Assembly: GCF_001757995.1 (NCBI RefSeq)
Contig: NZ_LXLV01000009.1
Coordinates: 124,001-188,000, forward strand
Direction: 5' to 3'
DNA: 64,000 bases
Source of the DNA: Bacillus mycoides
GTDB lineage: Bacteria; Bacillota; Bacilli; Bacillales; Bacillaceae_G
Positions 42,157 to 50,908 of this stretch are shown here, piece after piece. Numbering within the stretch: position 1 is the stretch's first letter; each line of letters begins with the position of its first letter. The notes beneath the pieces are model-generated. The model was given only the letters and a program-made list of their open reading frames with translations, searched no databases and was not told where the DNA came from. The position numbers and the translations under genes are program-made.

Positions 42157-43677
42157 ATGGAAAAGCTTCAAGAAAGCATGTATCAACTAGTTGTTGAAAC
42201 GTCAACGAACTTACCGAAAGATGTTCGTCGTGCGATTCAACAAGCGAAAGAGCGAGAAAACGCAGGGACTCGTTCAGCGATGGCACTTGGCACAATTACG
42301 AATAACATTAAAATGGCAGATGATAATATCTCGCCGATTTGCCAAGATACAGGGATGCCAACATTTAAAATTTATACACCAGTTGGTGTGAATCAATTAA
42401 AAGTGAAGGAAGCTATCTATAGTGCGCTTGAGCGGGCGACAAAAGATGGTAAACTTCGTCCAAACTCTGTTGATTCTCTTTTTGGAGACAATAGCGGAAA
42501 CAATTTAGGACCAGGTACACCTGTTATTAAGTTTGAACAATGGGAAAAAGATTACATTGATGCACGTTTAATTTTAAAGGGCGGCGGTTGTGAGAATAAA
42601 AATATTCAATATAGCTTGCCTTGTGAAATAGAAGGACTTGGACGAGCTGGGCGTGATTTAGAAGGAATTCGTAAATGCCTTCTTCATGCAGTATATCAAG
42701 CGCAAGGCCAAGGGTGTAGCGCAGGGGTAATCGGCGTCGGTATCGGGGGAGACCGCACATCAGGTTACGAATTAGCAAAAAATCAATTATTCCGTACATT
42801 AGATGATGTAAATCCAGTTCCAGAATTACACAAGCTTGAAGAGTATGTATTAGAGAATGCGAATAAGCTTGGCATCGGTACGATGGGATTTGGCGGAGAA
42901 ACAACTTTATTAGGTTGTAAAATCGGAGTATATAATCGTTTGCCAGCGAGCTTCTACGTATCTGTTGCGTATAATTGTTGGGCATATCGCCGCCTTGGTG
43001 TGAAAATCCATCCTGAAACAGGAGAAATTATGGATTGGCTATATCAAGAAGGTGACGATACACTTCAGCAAGAAGTACAAGAAAAAACAGAGCAACGTGA
43101 GATTGTATTGCAAGCACCAATTACAGAAGAGCAAATTCGTGAACTTCGCGTTGGTGATGTTGTAACAATTAATGGCATGATGTATACAGGCCGTGACGCA
43201 ATCCATAAGCATTTAATGGATAACGATTGTCCAGTAGACTTAAAGGGACAAATTATTTATCACTGTGGTCCAGTTGTAGTGAAAGATGAAAATGATAATT
43301 GGCAAATTAAAGCGGCAGGTCCAACGACAAGTATTCGTGAAGAGCCATATCAAGGCGATATTATGAAAAAGTTCGGTATTCGTGCTGTAATTGGTAAAGG
43401 TGGTATGGGTGCTAAAACATTAGCTGCTTTAGAAGAACACGGTGGCGTGTACTTAAATGCAATTGGTGGTGCAGCACAATATTATGCTGAATGTATTAAA
43501 GAAGTGAAAGATGTTGATTTCTTACAATTCGGTATCCCAGAGGCAATGTGGCATTTACGTATCGATGGTTTTAAAGCAGTTGTAACGATGGATTCTCATG
43601 GTAAAAGTCTACATGCTGATGTTGATAAAACATCACTTGAAAAATTGGCGAGCTTTAAAGAACCTGTATTTAAGTAA
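42157..43677 (+). CDS. fumA: Class I (iron-sulfur) fumarate hydratase
   Basis: 506 residues. The N-terminal alpha domain has the 4Fe-4S ligands (ISPICQDTGMPTF, LKGGGCENKN, CSAGVIGVGIGGDRTSGYEL) and the C-terminal beta domain starts near residue 325 (GDVVTINGMMYTGRDAIHK). Both are fused as in E. coli FumA. It interconverts fumarate and malate in the TCA cycle and is oxygen-sensitive. TGAGGGGG precedes the ATG. The gene is alone between terminators. Confidence 0.93.
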   Translation: MEKLQESMYQLVVETSTNLPKDVRRAIQQAKERENAGTRSAMALGTITNNIKMADDNISPICQDTGMPTFKIYTPVGVNQLKVKEAIYSALERATKDGKLRPNSVDSLFGDNSGNNLGPGTPVIKFEQWEKDYIDARLILKGGGCENKNIQYSLPCEIEGLGRAGRDLEGIRKCLLHAVYQAQGQGCSAGVIGVGIGGDRTSGYELAKNQLFRTLDDVNPVPELHKLEEYVLENANKLGIGTMGFGGETTLLGCKIGVYNRLPASFYVSVAYNCWAYRRLGVKIHPETGEIMDWLYQEGDDTLQQEVQEKTEQREIVLQAPITEEQIRELRVGDVVTINGMMYTGRDAIHKHLMDNDCPVDLKGQIIYHCGPVVVKDENDNWQIKAAGPTTSIREEPYQGDIMKKFGIRAVIGKGGMGAKTLAALEEHGGVYLNAIGGAAQYYAECIKEVKDVDFLQFGIPEAMWHLRIDGFKAVVTMDSHGKSLHADVDKTSLEKLASFKEPVFK

Positions 43678-43682
43678 AGAGA

Positions 43683-43717
43683 AATGCATCTCGAATTATT
43701 CGAGGTGCATTTTTTGG
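43683..43717 (+). terminator. Terminator after the fumarase gene
   Basis: AATGCATCTCGAAT and ATTCGAGGTGCATT followed by TTTT. Confidence 0.88.
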
Positions 43718-43802
43718 TATATATAGAAAAACATGTTCAGCATGAAAGAAAGCAGGGAAACAGAAACTACAGGTACGATTATATATGGAAAGGAGACTAT
43801 TT

Positions 43803-44585
43803 ATGAAATATAAATGGTTATATATAGGTCTCATTTTTTCAATTATGATGGCACTTGTTCCAGTTTCAACATTTGCTTATACGAATACACCACATAACTG
43901 GGGAATTCCGCGTCCTAAAAATGAAACAGTACCAGATGCAGGGAAACTTTATACAGAATTGCTACAAAAAAATGGCGGATTTTATTTAGGGGATACGAAG
44001 AAAAAAGATATTTATTTAACGTTCGATAATGGATATGAGAATGGATACACAGGACAGATTTTAGATGTATTAAAAGAGAAAAAAGTGCCCGCAACTTTCT
44101 TTGTAACAGGGCATTATATAAAAACACAAAAAGATTTGCTATTAAGAATGAAAAACGAAGGACATATTATTGGAAATCATTCGTGGAGTCATCCTGATTT
44201 TACAACAGTTAATGATGCAAAACTTCGTGAAGAATTAACAAGTGTAACGGAAGAGATTAAAAAAGTAACAGGGCAAAAGGAAGTGAAATATGTACGCCCT
44301 CCGCGAGGTGTATTTAGCGAAAGAACATTAGCTCTTACGAAAGAAATGGGATATTATAACGTGTTTTGGTCGCTTGCATTTCTGGACTGGAAAGTAGATC
44401 AGCAAAGAGGATGGCAATACGCTCATAATAATGTAATGACTATGATTCATCCAGGATCTGTTTTGTTACTTCATGCAATATCAAAAGATAATGCAGAAGC
44501 ACTTGCGAAAATCATTGATGATTTGCGCGAGAAAGGGTATCATTTTAAAAGCCTAGATGATTTAGTAAAAAGCAATCAACCGTAA
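43803..44585 (+). CDS. pdaA: Delta-lactam-biosynthetic de-N-acetylase PdaA
   Basis: 260 residues. Signal peptide (WLYIGLIFSIMMALVPVSTF AYT), then a NodB polysaccharide deacetylase domain. YLTFDNGYENGYTGQIL replaces the usual TFDDG by TFDNG as in PdaA; HSWSHPDF carries the metal histidines, and RPPRGVFSERTL the third motif. It deacetylates N-acetylmuramic acid to make muramic-delta-lactam of spore cortex, needed for germination. GGAAAGGAG precedes ATG 43803. Gene order pdaA-yfjP-rlmD resembles the B. subtilis yfjS-P-O region. Confidence 0.93.
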   Translation: MKYKWLYIGLIFSIMMALVPVSTFAYTNTPHNWGIPRPKNETVPDAGKLYTELLQKNGGFYLGDTKKKDIYLTFDNGYENGYTGQILDVLKEKKVPATFFVTGHYIKTQKDLLLRMKNEGHIIGNHSWSHPDFTTVNDAKLREELTSVTEEIKKVTGQKEVKYVRPPRGVFSERTLALTKEMGYYNVFWSLAFLDWKVDQQRGWQYAHNNVMTMIHPGSVLLLHAISKDNAEALAKIIDDLREKGYHFKSLDDLVKSNQP

Positions 44586-44608
44586 GCATGTATGCTTGCG
44601 GTTTTCTC
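44579..44608 (+). terminator. Terminator after pdaA
   Basis: ACCGTAAGCAT, loop, ATGCTTGCGGTTTT. It overlaps the pdaA stop codon. Confidence 0.75.
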
Positions 44609-44644
44609 ATGCTATAATGATGTATAAAAAGGATGGGGAAACGT

Positions 44645-45508
44645 ATGTGGGGCGAACATGTTACGTTAGAGTATCCGTATCATTTTGAAGAGGTATTAAA
44701 GCGTTTATCTTTTGATCCTCTCAACGTCATTCAATTAGATGAGAAAGTCATTTATGTCCCGCTTTGTATAGATGAGGAACAGGTTGTTGTTCGCTTGCAA
44801 GGGGTTGGTACTGTTCAAAATCCACAGTTTTGGATTTCTAGTCAGACAGGAGATCCGGAGAAAGTAATGAAACGAATGAAGTCCATCTTTCACTGGAATG
44901 ATCCGTTTCAAAATATACAAAATCATTTTTTAAACACATCGTTACGTCCACTATTTGAAATGTATGCCTATACTCCAATTATTTTAGAATTTGATTATTT
45001 CGCTTGTCTTCTTCGCTGCATCATTCATCAACAAATAAATTTGAAATTTGCTACTGTGTTAACAGAACAATTTGTAAAACGATATGGAACAGAGAAGAAC
45101 GGTGTATTCTTTTTCCCCACTCCGGAAATAGTAGCAAATATTTCAATAGAAGAGTTGAGAGAGCAGAAGTTTAGTCAGCGGAAGGCTGAATATATAGTAG
45201 GATTAGCAAAAAGTATTGCCAGCGGTACGCTAGATTTAGCGAGTATAGAAACCGAGACGGAAGAAGTAGTATCGGCACAATTGTTACCAATTAGGGGGAT
45301 TGGTGCATGGACAGTGCAAAACTTTTTAATGTTTGGGCTTGGGCGGAAAAATATGTTTCCGAAAGCAGATATCGGGATCCAGCGTGCAGTGCAAGGTGTA
45401 TTTCAATTAGATGATAAGCCGGATGATGCATTTTTAGAAAAAGTGAAACAAGAGTGTGAACCATACTGCAGTTATGCTGCGTTATATTTATGGAAAAGTA
45501 TAGAGTAG
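44645..45508 (+). CDS. DNA-3-methyladenine glycosylase II-like (HhH-GPD), YfjP-like
   Basis: 287 residues. The HhH-GPD core is [20 protein letters not shown] (residue ~118), the hairpin [20 protein letters not shown] (~215) and the catalytic Asp in [12 protein letters not shown]. AlkA/YfjP-type enzymes remove alkylated purines. Two starts are possible, 44633 and 44645; the shorter places GGATGGGG just upstream. It ends 10 bases before rlmD. Confidence 0.88.
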   Translation: MWGEHVTLEYPYHFEEVLKRLSFDPLNVIQLDEKVIYVPLCIDEEQVVVRLQGVGTVQNPQFWISSQTGDPEKVMKRMKSIFHWNDPFQNIQNHFLNTSLRPLFEMYAYTPIILEFDYFACLLRCIIHQQINLKFATVLTEQFVKRYGTEKNGVFFFPTPEIVANISIEELREQKFSQRKAEYIVGLAKSIASGTLDLASIETETEEVVSAQLLPIRGIGAWTVQNFLMFGLGRKNMFPKADIGIQRAVQGVFQLDDKPDDAFLEKVKQECEPYCSYAALYLWKSIE

Positions 45509-45518
45509 AGGTGTAATA

Positions 45519-46898
45519 ATGATACAAAAGCAACAAGAGAGTAAGTTGGAAGTTGGTCAAACGTTTCCTGTGACAATTAAACGTCTTGGGATTAACGGAG
45601 AAGGCGTTGGTTATTTTAAGAGACAAGTTGTATTCATTCCAGGGGCATTACCAGGAGAAGAAGTCGTTGCGGAAGCAACGAAAATCCAGCGTGGCTTCGC
45701 TGAAGCGAAAGTGAAAAAAGTTCGTAAATCATCACCACATCGTGTGAAAGCACCGTGTCCAGTATATGAAGAATGCGGTGGATGTCAATTGCAGCATTTA
45801 GATTATAAAGAACAATTAAATCAAAAACGTGATATCGTTGTACAAGCATTCGAGAAGTATATGAACAACAGTCTAGAAGAGAAAATTCGTCCAACGCTTG
45901 GCATGGGAAATCCATGGCATTATCGTAATAAGAGTCAACTACAAGTAGGACGTAAAGACGAAAAGGTTATTACGGGGTTATATAAACAAAACTCACATCA
46001 GTTAATTGATATTTCTCATTGTATGATTCAACATAAAGCAACGAATGAAGCGACAAAAGTTGTAAGACGTATATTAGAAAAATTAAATATATCTATTTAT
46101 AATGAGAAAAAACAAAAAGGTTTAGTACGTACAATTGTGACACGTACTGCAGTTCAAACAGGGGAAGTGCAAGTCACACTTATTACAACAAAAGAAGAAT
46201 TACCAAATAAAGATCAATTTATCGCAGAAGTACAAAAACAGATGCCAAGTGTTAAATCAATTATGCAAAACGTAAACTGGCGTAAAACATCTGTTATTTT
46301 CGGTGATAAAACATTTAAATTAGCTGGAAAAGAAGTAATTCAAGAAACACTAGGTGATTTATCATTTGAATTATCAGCACGCGCATTCTTCCAATTAAAT
46401 CCAGAACAAACGGTTGTTTTATACGATGAAGCGAAAAAAGCAGCTGCTTTAACAGGAAACGAGAAGATTGTGGATGCATATTGCGGTGTCGGTACGATTG
46501 GACTTTGGCTTGCGAATGATGCAGCGGAAGTACGTGGTATGGATGTAATTCCAGAAGCGATTGAAGATGCAAAGAAAAATGCAAAACGCCACGGATTTAC
46601 AAATACAAAATATGAAGCTGGAAAAGCTGAACAATGGTTACCAAAGTGGGTAAAAGAAGGATGGCGTCCAGATGTAATTGTTGTCGATCCACCACGTACA
46701 GGTTGCGATGATAAATTACTGGAAACGATTTTAAAAGTGAAACCGAAACAAGTTGTTTACGTGTCTTGTAATCCTTCCTCATTAGCACGTGACGTGGAAA
46801 CATTAATGCAGAGCTATGAAGTGGAGTATGTACAGCCAGTTGATATGTTCCCGCATACAGCTCATGTAGAAAATGTAGTGAAGCTTGTTAGAAAGTAA
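45519..46898 (+). CDS. rlmD: 23S rRNA (uracil-5-)-methyltransferase RlmD-like
   Basis: 459 residues. A TRAM domain (residues ~10-65: [20 protein letters not shown]) is followed by the iron-sulfur cysteines [11 protein letters not shown], then the SAM methyltransferase fold ([15 protein letters not shown]) with [10 protein letters not shown] and catalytic Cys in [12 protein letters not shown]. It methylates uracil in 23S rRNA; Bacillus has two such paralogues, so the exact site (U1939 or other) is uncertain. It probably shares an operon with the upstream glycosylase. Confidence 0.93.
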   Translation: MIQKQQESKLEVGQTFPVTIKRLGINGEGVGYFKRQVVFIPGALPGEEVVAEATKIQRGFAEAKVKKVRKSSPHRVKAPCPVYEECGGCQLQHLDYKEQLNQKRDIVVQAFEKYMNNSLEEKIRPTLGMGNPWHYRNKSQLQVGRKDEKVITGLYKQNSHQLIDISHCMIQHKATNEATKVVRRILEKLNISIYNEKKQKGLVRTIVTRTAVQTGEVQVTLITTKEELPNKDQFIAEVQKQMPSVKSIMQNVNWRKTSVIFGDKTFKLAGKEVIQETLGDLSFELSARAFFQLNPEQTVVLYDEAKKAAALTGNEKIVDAYCGVGTIGLWLANDAAEVRGMDVIPEAIEDAKKNAKRHGFTNTKYEAGKAEQWLPKWVKEGWRPDVIVVDPPRTGCDDKLLETILKVKPKQVVYVSCNPSSLARDVETLMQSYEVEYVQPVDMFPHTAHVENVVKLVRK

Positions 46899-46907
46899 AG
46901 TTTATTA

Positions 46908-46938
46908 ATATTCCCTCATGGTATGAGGGAATATTTTC
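46908..46938 (+). terminator. Terminator between rlmD and truA
   Basis: AATATTCCCTCAT, GGT, ATGAGGGAATATT with T-rich tail. Confidence 0.85.
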
Positions 46939-46954
46939 TATGAAGGAGAATACT

Positions 46955-47692
46955 ATGCACAATTATAAATTAACGATTCAGTATGACGGTGCGCGTTATA
47001 AAGGGTGGCAGCGTCTTGGTAATAACGATAATACGATTCAAGGGAAAATCGAAAGCGTAATATCTGAAATGATCGGAAAAGAAATTGAAATTATCGGCTG
47101 TAGCAGAACAGACGCTGGTGTACATGCTTTAAATCAAGTAGCTAACTTTAAAAGTGATGAGAAGTTAGTAGAACATAAAGTGAAAAAGTATTTAAATCAA
47201 TATTTACCAAATGATATTAGTATTACAGATGTAGAAGAAGTTTCAGACCGCTTCCATGCTCGTTACAATTCTAAGGCAAAAACATATTTATATAAAATTT
47301 GGAATGAAGAGCATACGCACCCATTTATGCGTAAATATAGCATGCATGTTAATAAAAAATTAAATGTGGAGAGCATGAAGACGGCTGCACAACATTTAAT
47401 TGGTTCACATGACTTCACTGCTTTTTCAAATGCAAAGTCTAAGAAGAAATCTATGGTTCGAGAAGTGTATACACTTGATGTTTCCGAAGAATCAGGATTT
47501 GTACAAATTAGAATAAGTGGTAACGGATTCCTTCATAACATGGTGCGAAAAATTGTTGGGGCATTAATTGAAGTTGGATTAGGACAATTAGATGCTGAAG
47601 CAATTCCAAACATTTTAGAGGAAAAACAACGCAATCAAATTAATTGTCTTGCTGAGGCGAGCGGATTGTATTTGGAGAGTGTTGAGTTTTAA
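46955..47692 (+). CDS. truA: tRNA pseudouridine synthase A (TruA family)
   Basis: 245 residues. Catalytic Asp in GCSRTDAGVHALNQVANF (about residue 54). Other TruA motifs are YDGARYKGWQ, FHARYNSKAKTYLYKI and GNGFLHNMVRKIVGALIEVG. It makes pseudouridine at tRNA positions 38-40. AAGGAG precedes ATG 46955. B. cereus group genomes usually have another TruA beside the ribosomal protein genes; this one, outside that locus, would be the second copy. Confidence 0.9.
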   Translation: MHNYKLTIQYDGARYKGWQRLGNNDNTIQGKIESVISEMIGKEIEIIGCSRTDAGVHALNQVANFKSDEKLVEHKVKKYLNQYLPNDISITDVEEVSDRFHARYNSKAKTYLYKIWNEEHTHPFMRKYSMHVNKKLNVESMKTAAQHLIGSHDFTAFSNAKSKKKSMVREVYTLDVSEESGFVQIRISGNGFLHNMVRKIVGALIEVGLGQLDAEAIPNILEEKQRNQINCLAEASGLYLESVEF

Positions 47693-47705
47693 AAAGATAT
47701 GGATA

Positions 47706-47738
47706 CGAAAAAAAGCACTCATTTGAGTGCTTTTTTTA
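47706..47738. terminator. Bidirectional terminator
   Basis: AAAAAAAGCACTCA, TT, TGAGTGCTTTTTTT. Confidence 0.88.
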
Positions 47739-48080
47739 CGCTGATACAGTAGTTTTATCTTTTCGGAAAATCCCCATTAACCCTCCAATTAATAATAAAA
47801 CACCTGGTAATAAGTAAATAACAGAAATACAAATAAATCCACCAATAGCAGCGATAGTCATCATAATACCGCCTGCTTTAGCTTTGCTCTTAACCATAAT
47901 ACATCCAACAACTCCTAAAATTGAAAGAGCTACAGCAGCCCAGCCTAATCCAATAACTTGATTAGCTCCGTCAGCTTCAACAGCTGCTCCAACGCCTCCG
48001 ATAAATAAAGCGATGAATGCACATAAAATCCCGAATATACCACCGATTAGTCCTAATACAAATTCTGTTGTTCTTTTCAT
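47736..48080 (-). CDS. DUF4064 membrane protein
   Basis: 114 residues with three to four membrane helices (TEFVLGLIGGIFGILCAFIA at the N terminus, GGIMMTIAAIGGFICISVIY in the middle). Pattern and length fit the DUF4064 family of Gram-positive membrane proteins, function unknown. AAAGGTGG precedes ATG 48080; the GTG at 48089 is less likely. The upstream gap carries a bcr1 copy. Confidence 0.78.
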   Translation of the reverse strand: MKRTTEFVLGLIGGIFGILCAFIALFIGGVGAAVEADGANQVIGLGWAAVALSILGVVGCIMVKSKAKAGGIMMTIAAIGGFICISVIYLLPGVLLLIGGLMGIFRKDKTTVSA

Positions 48081-48177
48081 AGTAACCACCTTTTAGAAAA
48101 TATTTATTAGCTTTTTCATCCAACTCACAATTTGTTAGTTCAACAAAATGAACTACATGTTATTAACATAAGTGAAG

Positions 48178-48337
48178 TTTATCCCGCTATTTGCCGTGCA
48201 GTAAAACTCCCACCTCAAAATTCGACTGGAGCAAAGAAGTTAGGTGGGAGTCGGGCTGCCCGTAAACGCCCGATTGGTGAAGGCTAATAATCAGTGGGGG
48301 ATGAACAAAACCCCCACTGATTAAAGTTTCACTTTAT
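48178..48337 (-). repeat. bcr1 repeat, full copy, flanked by TTTAT
   Basis: Element 48183-48332 between TTTAT (48178-48182) and TTTAT (48333-48337). It contains CTCCCACC/GGTGGGAG, CTGCCCGTAAACGCCCGATT and GTGGGGG/CCCCCAC, the best-preserved copy in the window. The remaining gap from 48081 to 48561 shows no gene. Confidence 0.93.
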
Positions 48338-48502
48338 ATAAACAATCTTCAGAGATGTTGAAATGTCAGATTTAGAACTTATATGATAACAAATATAATG
48401 AAAACAGAATGTCGAAATTTGTCGATTTTACTAAAGTACATTTTTTCAGTATATAACTAATTTTGAGTTAAATTTCAAATCATTGAGATAAAGAGAGTAG
48501 AA

Positions 48503-48541
48503 TGAAAAAACACGAGAGCGGTAACCGTCTCGTGTTTTTTA
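48503..48541. terminator. Terminator hairpin
   Basis: AAAAACACGAGACGG-type stem: AAAACACGAGA and TCTCGTGTTTT (with GCGGTAACCG loop) and a T-run, downstream of the next minus-strand gene. Confidence 0.75.
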
Positions 48542-48561
48542 TGATAATTAACTTTGTTCGT

Positions 48562-48759
48562 TTAAGAAGATTTTTCTCTTTTCATACGTAGCTTCAAATT
48601 CCAAAAAGCAGCAAGCATAATAGCCGCAAAGGAGCCGCTAATTGTTCCTAGTAACTTTGCATAAGGAAGGCTGTTCATATCAATGAATAGCATCATACAT
48701 AAAATGGTAGGGAAAAGGCCTAAGTAGTGTAATAATTTCAATTTCTTATCATTACTCAT
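48562..48759 (-). CDS. Small membrane protein, two helices
   Basis: 65 residues: LHYLGLFPTILCMMLFIDMN and LLGTISGSFAAIMLAAFWNL are two hydrophobic segments, and the end KLRMKREKSS is basic. AAAGGGG precedes the ATG. I do not recognise the family. It lies between a terminator and rocR. Confidence 0.65.
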   Translation of the reverse strand: MSNDKKLKLLHYLGLFPTILCMMLFIDMNSLPYAKLLGTISGSFAAIMLAAFWNLKLRMKREKSS

Positions 48760-48839
48760 ATATATCGCCCCTTTATAGCATGTTATATGTTTATTATAAC
48801 AAAGTTTTCCATTTCTTTACACTTAGTAGTATGTTCATT

Positions 48840-50243
48840 TTATATGTGCAAATGCAGTTTTTTTATTCGATATTGTAAGTTTTGTCTACTCAATCCTAAA
48901 AACTTTGCCGCTTGTGAGATATTACCATGATTCTCTTTAAGGATTTGATTGATGTAGTTCTTTTCCATTTCTTCTATTGTGCGCTTTAAAGTTTTAGGTG
49001 TATCAGCATTCTGACTATTTAGGGAAGGGTGTATATGAAATTCTTTTTTTATTCGTTCGCGAAAGCGAGTGGGAAGATGAAACGCTGTAATGATATTTTC
49101 ATCTTCTATTAAGTTCATTGAACCTTCTATTATATGTTCCAATTCTCTTACGTTTCCGGGCCAATCGTGTGCATAAAAGAATTCTCTTACATGTACATCT
49201 ATATCCGTTACGCTGAGCCCAAATTGAGTGTTATACTTTTCGATAAAGTGCTGAATAAGAGCTGAAATATCTTCTTTTCGTTCCCGTAAAGGTGGAAGAC
49301 ATAAAGTAACAACGCTTAATCGGTAATATAAGTCTTGCCTTAATCGATTGTGTGTTATGGCTTCAAGAGGATCTTCATTAATAGCTGCTATAATACGAAC
49401 ATCAATTTCTTTTTCTTGTGTGCCTCCGATTCTTCGTATTGTTTTTTCTTGTATAGCCCGCAATAACTTAGCTTGAAGTGTGGGGCTTAACGAATTGATT
49501 TCATCTAATAATAAAGTCCCGCCGTTTGCTTCTTCAAATAAACCAGGTTTATCTATTGCTCCTGTAAAAGCACCTCGATTCGTACCAAATAGTAGACTTT
49601 CCATTAAGGTTTCTGGTATAGCGGCACAGTTTTGCGAAATAAATGGTTTTATTGAACGCTGACTTTCATTATGGATGCTTTGCGCAAATAGCTCTTTACC
49701 GGTCCCTGTTTCTCCGATGATAAGTATGGAGGAGGATGTACGTATTACTCTCTTTGCTTCTGCAATGACCGATTGAATAGCTCTAGAATCACCAATTATG
49801 TGATTAAAGGTAAACTTAGTATTTTGTTTTCGAGAAAGGTTTGTTTTCATTATTTGCTTTAAATTACTAATTTCTTTTGAAATTTCAATAGCGCCTTTAA
49901 TTTTTCCATTTTCTATTATAGGAAAAGTATCGTTAATCGTCGTAATCTCTTGTCCTTTATTGTTAAAATACGTTTGTTTTATATTTTTGTTTGTTTTTCC
50001 AAGTTTTAATGCCTCTATAAGAGTACTATTTTTATTTTCTTCAAATGCAAATACTTCTAAAGGATTTTTATCTAGCACATCTAAGCGATCCATTGATTCA
50101 ATTTCCATCATTTTGCGGTTATAGATAATCGTTTTACTTTCCTCATTAATAATATGAATCCCGATATCGAGTTCATTGAGTAAAGTTTCGTATAGCACAT
50201 TCATTTCAATAATCTTTTTAAAATTGATTTCTTCTGTATGCAT
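48840..50243 (-). CDS. rocR: Sigma-54-dependent activator RocR
   Basis: 467 residues. N-terminal PAS-like sensor (LYETLLNELDIGIHIINEES), central AAA+ domain with Walker A GETGTGKE, sigma-54 contact loop GAFTGA and Walker B GGTLLLDEIN, and a C-terminal Fis-type HTH (NISQAAKFLGLSRQNLQYRI). Strong overall likeness to B. subtilis RocR (461 residues), which senses arginine/ornithine and activates SigL promoters for arginine catabolism. It is divergent from a sigma-54 promoter 180 bases away. CGAGGAG precedes the ATG. Confidence 0.95.
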   Translation of the reverse strand: MHTEEINFKKIIEMNVLYETLLNELDIGIHIINEESKTIIYNRKMMEIESMDRLDVLDKNPLEVFAFEENKNSTLIEALKLGKTNKNIKQTYFNNKGQEITTINDTFPIIENGKIKGAIEISKEISNLKQIMKTNLSRKQNTKFTFNHIIGDSRAIQSVIAEAKRVIRTSSSILIIGETGTGKELFAQSIHNESQRSIKPFISQNCAAIPETLMESLLFGTNRGAFTGAIDKPGLFEEANGGTLLLDEINSLSPTLQAKLLRAIQEKTIRRIGGTQEKEIDVRIIAAINEDPLEAITHNRLRQDLYYRLSVVTLCLPPLRERKEDISALIQHFIEKYNTQFGLSVTDIDVHVREFFYAHDWPGNVRELEHIIEGSMNLIEDENIITAFHLPTRFRERIKKEFHIHPSLNSQNADTPKTLKRTIEEMEKNYINQILKENHGNISQAAKFLGLSRQNLQYRIKKLHLHI

Positions 50244-50313
50244 ATATTATCTTCTCCTCGTTATACCCTATGAAGACTGACTTTTTATAATTTTATTAAA
50301 ATTCTTATAAAAT

Positions 50314-50371
50314 CGCAAAATTTTTTTTCTATTTTCTCTTAAAACTTTTCAAATGATAAAAAAATTTTGCG
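50314..50371 (+). promoter_or_regulatory. Candidate RocR upstream activating sequence
   Basis: CGCAAAATTTTTTT (50314-50327) and AAAAAAATTTTGCG (50358-50371) form a perfect 14-bp inverted repeat with a 30-base spacer. The repeat ends 52 bases before the -24 element, a usual position for a bacterial enhancer. Known RocR sites contain TGCAAAA-like half sites. Confidence 0.6.
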
Positions 50372-50422
50372 GTTATGTAGATTTTTTTCGTAAGAAAGCC
50401 CAATTTTACATAGGTGTTGAGG

Positions 50423-50440
50423 TTGGTACGTATTTTGCAT
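50423..50440 (+). promoter_or_regulatory. Sigma-54 (SigL) promoter
   Basis: TTGGTACGTATTTTGCAT has the -24 GG (50425-50426) and -12 GC (50437-50438) exactly 10 bases apart, matching TGGCAC-N5-TTGCA with one change. It is oriented toward the lipoyl-like gene and permease, downstream of the RocR site. Confidence 0.88.
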
Positions 50441-50544
50441 GAATAGTAGTTAAGATCTCTAAATTTAAAGAGTAGGGGGATTATGAATCTTTATAGGTTA
50501 TGCAACGTTTCAGTGCCAATTAATAAGAGGGAGGAATTTATAAA

Positions 50545-50799
50545 GTGAAGATGGTTATAGAAGGTGTGTATAGTCCTTGTTACGGGAAAGTAGAGAAATT
50601 ATTTGTTACTGAAAGTTCTTACGTATATGAGTGGGAAAAATTAGCGTTAATTGAAACAATAGATAAGCAGCAAGTGGAAATTAAAGTGGGAATCAGTGGT
50701 TATATCGAATCATTAGAAGTGGTAGAAGGACAAGCTATCGCTGATCAAAAACTATTAATAACAGTGAGGGATGACCTTTTAATAACAGGTAGTGATTAA
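50545..50799 (+). CDS. Small biotinyl/lipoyl-domain-like protein without the usual attachment motif
   Basis: 84 residues, GTG start after GGGAGG (50529 region). It follows the barrel-sandwich pattern: VYSPCYGKVEKLFVTESSYV YEWEKLALIET, then VEIKVGISGYIESLEVVEGQ and the strand KLLITV. In real carriers the turn after the third strand is (E/D)(A/T)(M/D)K(M/A); here it is IDKQQ. A Lys is present but the motif is not canonical, so modification is uncertain. It lies between the sigma-54 promoter and the permease, probably in one operon. Function unknown. Confidence 0.75.
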   Translation: MKMVIEGVYSPCYGKVEKLFVTESSYVYEWEKLALIETIDKQQVEIKVGISGYIESLEVVEGQAIADQKLLITVRDDLLITGSD

Positions 50800-50908
50800 T
50801 ATAAGTAATATGTATTTTTGCTCTTTTAAATAATTATTTTTACTATGAAGAATTTTTAAAACGCTTACATTAAATGGATTTGCAAAGTGAAAAGGGGGGA
50901 TTTATATA

